A stretch of 36,179 nucleotides of DNA from Lachnospiraceae bacterium (GTDB lineage: Bacteria > Bacillota > Clostridia > Lachnospirales > Lachnospiraceae), in assembly GCA_017613435.1 (NCBI GenBank), contig JAGADU010000093.1:1-36179 (forward strand). Direction: 5' to 3'. Under the pieces are notes generated by a model, which worked only from the letters and a program-made list of their open reading frames with translations, had not been told where the DNA came from and did not search any database. Below, one piece after another: positions 32,168 through 36,179 of the stretch (position 1 is the stretch's first letter; the number at the start of each line of letters is the position of its first letter). The position numbers and the translations under genes were made by a program.

Positions 32168-33067
32168 TCAGTTATCTCCATTCAAATGTAAATCAATATT
32201 GTTATCTTCTTCGGGTTTAAGATCAAAATCGTTTTCTGCCGAAGCATCGGTTAATTCGATTTCGTTTGCGTCATACGGTTCTTCTTCGTCTTCTTTATAT
32301 TCGTCATCATAATTCGAATCGTATTCCCTTGAACCCGAACCGTTTCTAATCTCTCTGGCTATGTCGTCTCTGTTTACGTTACCGTTATTCGAAGAATCCG
32401 AAGTGATTTTTCCGTCTTCGATATGAACGATTCTGTTCGCATTTGCTGCTATATCATTGTCGTGCGTAATGATGATAACCGTTCTGCCTTCGGAATGAAG
32501 CGTTTTTAAAATATTCATTATTTCCTTGGTCGAATGTGAGTCGAGGTTTCCGGTAGGTTCATCCGCAAGTATTACCGGCGGCGCCTGCGCTATGGCTCTT
32601 GCTATCGCAACTCTCTGCTGCTGTCCGCCCGACATTTCCGACGGCTTGTGATCCATTCGGTTTTCCAGTCCGACTTTTCGAAGTGCCTCTTTTGCCAGCG
32701 TGGTTCTTTCTTTTTTTGAAAGTCCTCTGTATATCAGAGGCAGTTCCACGTTTTCAAATGCCGTTAAATTTGCTATCAGGTTGAATCCCTGGAAAATAAA
32801 TCCGATTTCCTGATTTCTGATATCCGAAAGCTCATCATCGCTTAAAAGCGATACATCCGACCCGTGCAGAAGATATATTCCGCTGGTGGGTACATCCAGA
32901 CAGCCCAACATATTCATAAGCGTGGACTTACCGGATCCGGAATGACCGATGATGGCTACGAACTCGTTTTCTCCGATTGACAGGGATACGTGATCGAGTG
33001 CTCTAACTTCGTTTTCACCCGGATTGTAAATCTTGCACATATTCCTGATTTCAATTAATGAAGCCAT
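32168..33067 (-). CDS. MacB/LolD-type ABC transporter ATPase
   Basis: 299 residues. Walker A GHSGSGKST, Q-loop GFIFQGFNL, signature SGGQQQRVAIARA, Walker B VILADEPTGNLDS, H-loop IITHD: all intact. The last 65 residues form a Ser/Asp/Glu/Asn-rich tail (DDEYKEDEEEPYD) that ordinary LolD-type ATPases lack. AGGAG lies before ATG; 9 nt from the ABC-2 permease stop. Energises the two downstream permeases. Confidence 0.93.
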   Translation of the reverse strand: MASLIEIRNMCKIYNPGENEVRALDHVSLSIGENEFVAIIGHSGSGKSTLMNMLGCLDVPTSGIYLLHGSDVSLLSDDELSDIRNQEIGFIFQGFNLIANLTAFENVELPLIYRGLSKKERTTLAKEALRKVGLENRMDHKPSEMSGGQQQRVAIARAIAQAPPVILADEPTGNLDSHSTKEIMNILKTLHSEGRTVIIITHDNDIAANANRIVHIEDGKITSDSSNNGNVNRDDIAREIRNGSGSREYDSNYDDEYKEDEEEPYDANEIELTDASAENDFDLKPEEDNNIDLHLNGDN

Positions 33068-33076
33068 GTCCTCTCC

Positions 33077-33751
33077 TTAATATTCTTTCTTTTCTATTAT
33101 TTTTATGCTGATTATCAATGATATGATATATATAATTACCGATACGGCCAGTCCCGCACCAAGCAGCATTCCCACATTAAAAAACTGCATCGAGCCGAAG
33201 TTTTCGAATCCTATGCCCATTTTGTTTTTCATAAAATCAACACTGAATGCGCCGAGGGATGCTATGACTCCGCCTATCGCAAACACTATTCCGATAATTA
33301 CGAATACCACGATTCTGCTTCTGTTGTGTCCGAATTTGTAGGTTACCGGAATCATCAGCGAAGGAATTACGAGAATCGGAATTATAAAGGATAACAGTTC
33401 CGTTATCAGTTCCGTACCGAACGGTCTTTTAAGAATCAAAGTGCAAAAAATTGCCGCAACCGAACTTATTATCCATGCAAAGCAGCCTATAATAAGCGAA
33501 AGAACATATTTTTCGATAATATATGTTTTTCTCGAATAAGGCATTGCCATCAGGAACGCAAGACCGTTGTTCATTTCATCATATGCACAGGTTGTAACGC
33601 AGAGCGTTGCGCATATCAAACATGTGTATCCCACGATAAATGAAGGATCATGCATAGAGTAAAAGCAAAGGAACGCACATAAGAGAATAATTATCATTAA
33701 CCATTTCTGTTGTCCTATGATTTTAAAATCTTTTACCAAAAGACCTTTCAT
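33077..33751 (-). CDS. ABC-2 type transporter permease
   Basis: 224 residues, about six helices, of the ABC2_membrane_5 kind: MKGLLVKDFKIIGQQK, then CAYDEMNNGLAFLMAMPYSRKTYIIEKYVLSLI. It overlaps the ATPase gene stop in an ATGA. With that ATPase it forms a separate small ABC exporter, typical of GntR-controlled ytr-like clusters. Confidence 0.88.
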   Translation of the reverse strand: MKGLLVKDFKIIGQQKWLMIIILLCAFLCFYSMHDPSFIVGYTCLICATLCVTTCAYDEMNNGLAFLMAMPYSRKTYIIEKYVLSLIIGCFAWIISSVAAIFCTLILKRPFGTELITELLSFIIPILVIPSLMIPVTYKFGHNRSRIVVFVIIGIVFAIGGVIASLGAFSVDFMKNKMGIGFENFGSMQFFNVGMLLGAGLAVSVIIYIISLIISIKIIEKKEY

Positions 33752-34599
33752 GCTTTCTCTCCTTTGATGATAATAGTCATCATTTCATCAACACTCATCT
33801 TTTCCACAACTATCGACGGATAATTTTCGATGTAGTATTCTTTCTCGTCGGTTAAGCATTCATATCCGTACTTTTCTTTTTTGTATGCTTTGATATGGCT
33901 CTTATCAATTTCCTTAAATGCCTCTTCATCTATTTTAAGCGCCGCATATTCCGATAAAAGTCTGTCGGTATCGTCCATGAAAACAATCTTTCCGTCATGA
34001 ATCATCGTAATCGTGTCGCAAAGCTTTTCAACATCCGATGAAATATGGGAACTGATAATAACCGTTCTCTCCTCGTTTTTTTCCATATATTCGCGAATTT
34101 CGTCGAGGATATCGTCTCTTACGACCACATCGAGTCCTACCGTCGGTTCGTCGAGAATCAAAACATCGGTGTCATACGAAAGAGCCGTAATCACTTTAAG
34201 TTTGGATTTCATTCCGCCCGAAAAATCCTTAATGATTTTGTTGTCCGGAATTTTATATTTTTCGCATTTATCAAAAAAGAATGTTTCGTCAAAAGTCGGA
34301 TATGTTGCCTTCATGATTTTCGCAATATCCTTAACCTTAAACACTTCGTTGAAAAACGAGTCGGTTAAGACATATCCGATTTTCGCTTTGTCTTCGTATT
34401 TAAAATCTTTTATGTTTTTACCGTTTATTTCTATTGAGCCTTCTTTGTAAGAAACAAGTCCCAAAAGTGCCTTGAATGTCGTACTTTTTCCGGCACCGTT
34501 TGTTCCGACCAGGGCATTGATTGTTCCCGAAGCAAATTCCATGGAAACATCAAGACTGAAATCTTTATAATTCTTTTTAAGTCCCTCAATTTTAATCAT
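33748..34599 (-). CDS. ABC transporter ATPase (YtrB-like)
   Basis: 283 residues. Walker A VGTNGAGKSTTFKALLG, signature FSGGMKSKLKVI, Walker B VLILDEPTVGLD, H-loop ISSHIS. The C-terminal 80 residues are a regulatory-type extension. RBS GAGGGA. It lies 10 nt after the GntR gene. Confidence 0.92.
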   Translation of the reverse strand: MIKIEGLKKNYKDFSLDVSMEFASGTINALVGTNGAGKSTTFKALLGLVSYKEGSIEINGKNIKDFKYEDKAKIGYVLTDSFFNEVFKVKDIAKIMKATYPTFDETFFFDKCEKYKIPDNKIIKDFSGGMKSKLKVITALSYDTDVLILDEPTVGLDVVVRDDILDEIREYMEKNEERTVIISSHISSDVEKLCDTITMIHDGKIVFMDDTDRLLSEYAALKIDEEAFKEIDKSHIKAYKKEKYGYECLTDEKEYYIENYPSIVVEKMSVDEMMTIIIKGEKA

Positions 34600-34609
34600 A
34601 ATGTATCCC

Positions 34610-34981
34610 TCATTCTTCGATAATCATTTCAAACATTTCTTTAATCTGATCTCTTGAAATACCGTAACCTTCCGCCTTTTCAAAAGCATTTCTCAGAGAA
34701 TCCTCAATTTCCCTGATCCTGCTTTCCTTAATAAATTCGGAATTGTTTCCGTTAACGAATGTGCCTTTTCCGTGAACCGTTACGACAAAACCGTCGGACT
34801 CGAGTTCGTCATAGGCCTTTTTCACCGTAAGAGCACTGATGTTCAAATCCCTTGACAAAGATCTTACGGAAGGAAGCATTTCGTTTTCTTTTACCGTACC
34901 GTCTGCAATCTGAGATTTAACCTGCATGATTAACTGCATGTAAATCGGTACCATCGAAGAATTATTGATTATTACCTTCAT
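34610..34981 (-). CDS. GntR family transcriptional regulator (YtrA-like)
   Basis: 123 residues. Winged helix at about 10-75 (PIYMQLIMQVKSQIADG, LPSVRSLSRDLNISALTVKKAYDEL, VHGKGTFV) with only a short helical tail, the YtrA subfamily without a ligand-binding UTRA/FCD domain. The ATG at 34981 has GGTGGAG upstream; an earlier in-frame start gives 12 extra residues without support. First gene of the export operon; probably represses its own promoter. Confidence 0.92.
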   Translation of the reverse strand: MKVIINNSSMVPIYMQLIMQVKSQIADGTVKENEMLPSVRSLSRDLNISALTVKKAYDELESDGFVVTVHGKGTFVNGNNSEFIKESRIREIEDSLRNAFEKAEGYGISRDQIKEMFEMIIEE

Positions 34982-35018
34982 TTTTCTCCACCGTTTTTTA
35001 TACCCCTGGACGCGCAAC

Positions 35019-35078
35019 TGTTATACTGTGTAACAAACACCTTATAACAGTAAACACTATATAACAGTGTATAACACT
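35019..35078. promoter_or_regulatory. Candidate GntR operators over the operon promoter
   Basis: Three short inverted repeats cluster here: AGTGT-ATA-ACACT (35066-35078), an imperfect ACTATATAACAGT (35056-35068) and TGTTA-7 nt-TAACA (35019-35035). The first two lie in the spacer and -10 of the promoter, the third just downstream of the start, the usual places for a repressor of the YtrA type. Confidence 0.6.
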
Positions 35079-35084
35079 TGTCAA
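35056..35084 (-). promoter_or_regulatory. Promoter of the GntR-ABC export operon
   Basis: On the minus strand a perfect TTGACA (35084-35079), 17 nt, TATAGT (35061-35056), about 75 nt before the GntR start. Confidence 0.8.
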
Positions 35085-35103
35085 TATGGTTTTCGTATTT
35101 TTT

Positions 35104-35140
35104 TAAAAAAATTTCCAACGGCTTTTGTGCCGTCGGAAAT
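35104..35140 (-). terminator. Terminator after the small membrane protein gene
   Basis: ATTTCCGACGGC pairs with GCCGTTGGAAAT on the minus strand (12 bp, one mismatched pair, loop ACAAAA), followed by seven T. It ends the upstream unit just before the GntR operon promoter. Confidence 0.9.
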
Positions 35141-35421
35141 CATTTGTCAAAAAATATCATATTTTCAAGCTTTTTTCTCGCCTTTTCACTATCGGTTTCG
35201 TAATCTTCCAATTTGGGAGTCGGGTGTTGGTAGATATTTCCTCCCTTGGTATGGACTTCAATATCCTTTACCACGCATTCGTATTTAATGCCCGCCATAT
35301 CCGGCTCGTCCCCTTCTTTTTGGATTTTGGCCGGACGCGAAGTTATTTTGGCCATGAACAAACATATAACAAATGCGGCAAAAAAAGCCGTAAGAATGCT
35401 ACAAATTATAAGAATCGGCAA
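35140..35421 (-). CDS. Small membrane protein, unknown
   Basis: About 93 residues. A TTG start at 35421 is preferred because AGGGGGTGA, nearly the full anti-SD complement, lies 5 nt upstream; a GTG three codons earlier falls inside that site. One N-terminal membrane helix (ILIICSILTAFFAAFVICLF) precedes a soluble part with KYECVVKDIEVHTKGGN and a lysine-rich end. The gene starts inside the 3' end of the zinc-ribbon protein gene, so translation is coupled. I do not recognise a family. Confidence 0.6.
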   Translation of the reverse strand: MPILIICSILTAFFAAFVICLFMAKITSRPAKIQKEGDEPDMAGIKYECVVKDIEVHTKGGNIYQHPTPKLEDYETDSEKARKKLENMIFFDK

Positions 35422-36179
35422 TTTCGTCACCCCCTCTTCTCTTTAAATGCGGCGGTTGTCTGGTAGTCAGTTCGTTGTGATAATTAATCAGGTCCATGCA
35501 GGTGAAAAAACTTCCCGCAATAAGGCACGCACCCGCAAGCATATTCAAAAATGCGATTTGCGGGGCAGCCAAAAGTATGCCCGCAACAATGACAAGGCTG
35601 ATCATTCCGGCAAAAATGCCGTAATATTTCGCACTGTTTACTATTTTACCGCCTCTGATAAATCCCATTACCGCCAATACGGCATTTCCGAATGTAAGAA
35701 TAAATTTAAACGCTATGTCATATATTCTTAAATCAAATTTAAATACGGATACCAAAAGAGCGATTAAATATATAATACCGGGAATGATTTCGGATAAATT
35801 CCACGTGGCAAACAATCCCTTAATATCCCTTTTCGTCATTTCCATGTTTTCTTCTTTGTTTTTTCTGATATAAACGACTCCGGTTTTCCTGTGAAATTTG
35901 CCTGCGTCCTCCGAATCCTCGTCACGAATCTGCATGATTTTCATATCTATAAAATAATAAACATACATTACTATCGAAATAATTAACGCAACATCCAGAA
36001 ACGCAAAAGCGGAACTTTGTTTGAAAGCACTCAAAATAAATGCAAACGGTACCGTAAAGAGCGCCGCAAGAATCAAAGATGCTGTAATGTATTTCTTTTT
36101 TGATATGGGAAAATCGCTCGCTGCGCGTCCCGTCTGACCGTTAACGGTCATATATGCAACCTTTTTGCCGCTCTTAAAA
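35399..36179 (-). CDS. TFIIB-type zinc-ribbon membrane protein, C-terminal part (partial)
   Basis: The frame stays open to the right edge, with in-frame residues FKSGKKVAY before the Met at 36151, so that Met is probably internal and the N-terminus lies outside the window. The stretch KKVAYMTVNGQTGRAASDFPIS and the C-terminal LKRRGGDE match the end of Lachnospiraceae proteins annotated as TFIIB-type zinc-ribbon-containing (a zinc ribbon, a soluble region with a '..aMNGqTGk..gdlP.s' motif, then membrane helices). Six or so helices are visible in the part present. The assignment rests on remembered motifs, not a search. Function unknown. Confidence 0.65.
   Translation of the reverse strand, partial: FKSGKKVAYMTVNGQTGRAASDFPISKKKYITASLILAALFTVPFAFILSAFKQSSAFAFLDVALIISIVMYVYYFIDMKIMQIRDEDSEDAGKFHRKTGVVYIRKNKEENMEMTKRDIKGLFATWNLSEIIPGIIYLIALLVSVFKFDLRIYDIAFKFILTFGNAVLAVMGFIRGGKIVNSAKYYGIFAGMISLVIVAGILLAAPQIAFLNMLAGACLIAGSFFTCMDLINYHNELTTRQPPHLKRRGGDEIADSYNL

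Overview
The window looks like chromosomal DNA of an anaerobic, low-to-mid GC Firmicute, most likely a Lachnospiraceae-type Clostridium relative. The grounds are a two-subunit [4Fe-4S] fumarase, an EFR1 flavodoxin/ferredoxin protein, a reverse-domain-order rubrerythrin, an S-box riboswitch in front of metK, an atrophied-Ig lipoprotein, the C-terminus of a TFIIB-type zinc-ribbon membrane protein, and strong AGGAGG-type ribosome binding sites. I see no phage, transposon, integrase or CRISPR array. The taxonomic call is inference from gene content.

Layout from left to right. At 1-130 there is a leftward promoter with an AT-rich upstream element that looks like an rRNA promoter, with the rRNA itself outside the window. 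Next is tRNA-Ser(GCT) with its own consensus promoter and terminator (188-431). From 481 to 11917 genes run leftward: tatD, a TIR/transmembrane/beta-propeller protein and rsmA; then a TPR plus degenerate AAA-like protein with glgB; then EFR1, fumarase alpha, fumarase beta and a DUF5662 protein. From 12014 to 14352 lie tRNA-Lys(CTT), a C_GCAxxG_C_C protein, a Ca2+/Na+ exchanger (leftward) and a short DtxR-family regulator. From 14386 to 16400 (leftward) lie a small membrane protein, an aBig lipoprotein and tRNA-Pro(CGG). Rightward HAD phosphatase and tcdA (16605-17921) converge with a leftward MFS transporter and membrane protein pair.

From 19979 to 22140 plsY, reverse rubrerythrin and a radical SAM PflA-like protein run rightward. 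They converge on metK-dut, which is leftward and controlled by an S-box. A divergent HD-GYP gene (24153-25244) follows, then leftward nadE-cysE and azlC-azlD. The right end is dominated by one long leftward operon (34981 to 28078). It runs from a YtrA-like GntR repressor through an ABC ATPase, an ABC-2 permease, a MacB/YknY-type ATPase, an HlyD/YknX-type adaptor and two paralogous MacB/FtsX permeases, and ends at a strong terminator. Its promoter carries several short inverted repeats that are good candidate operators. Upstream are a small membrane protein and the 3' part of a TFIIB-type zinc-ribbon membrane protein cut by the window edge.

Most genes are housekeeping. The parts that stand out are the TIR-TM-propeller protein wedged between tatD and rsmA, where many Firmicutes carry rnmV; the TPR/pseudo-ATPase linked to glgB; the GntR-led double ABC export operon; and a terminator for the MFS operon that appears to be built into the tcdA coding sequence. 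I found nothing I would call a clearly new multi-gene system. The TIR protein and the GntR/ABC/adaptor operon are the best candidates for interesting biology.
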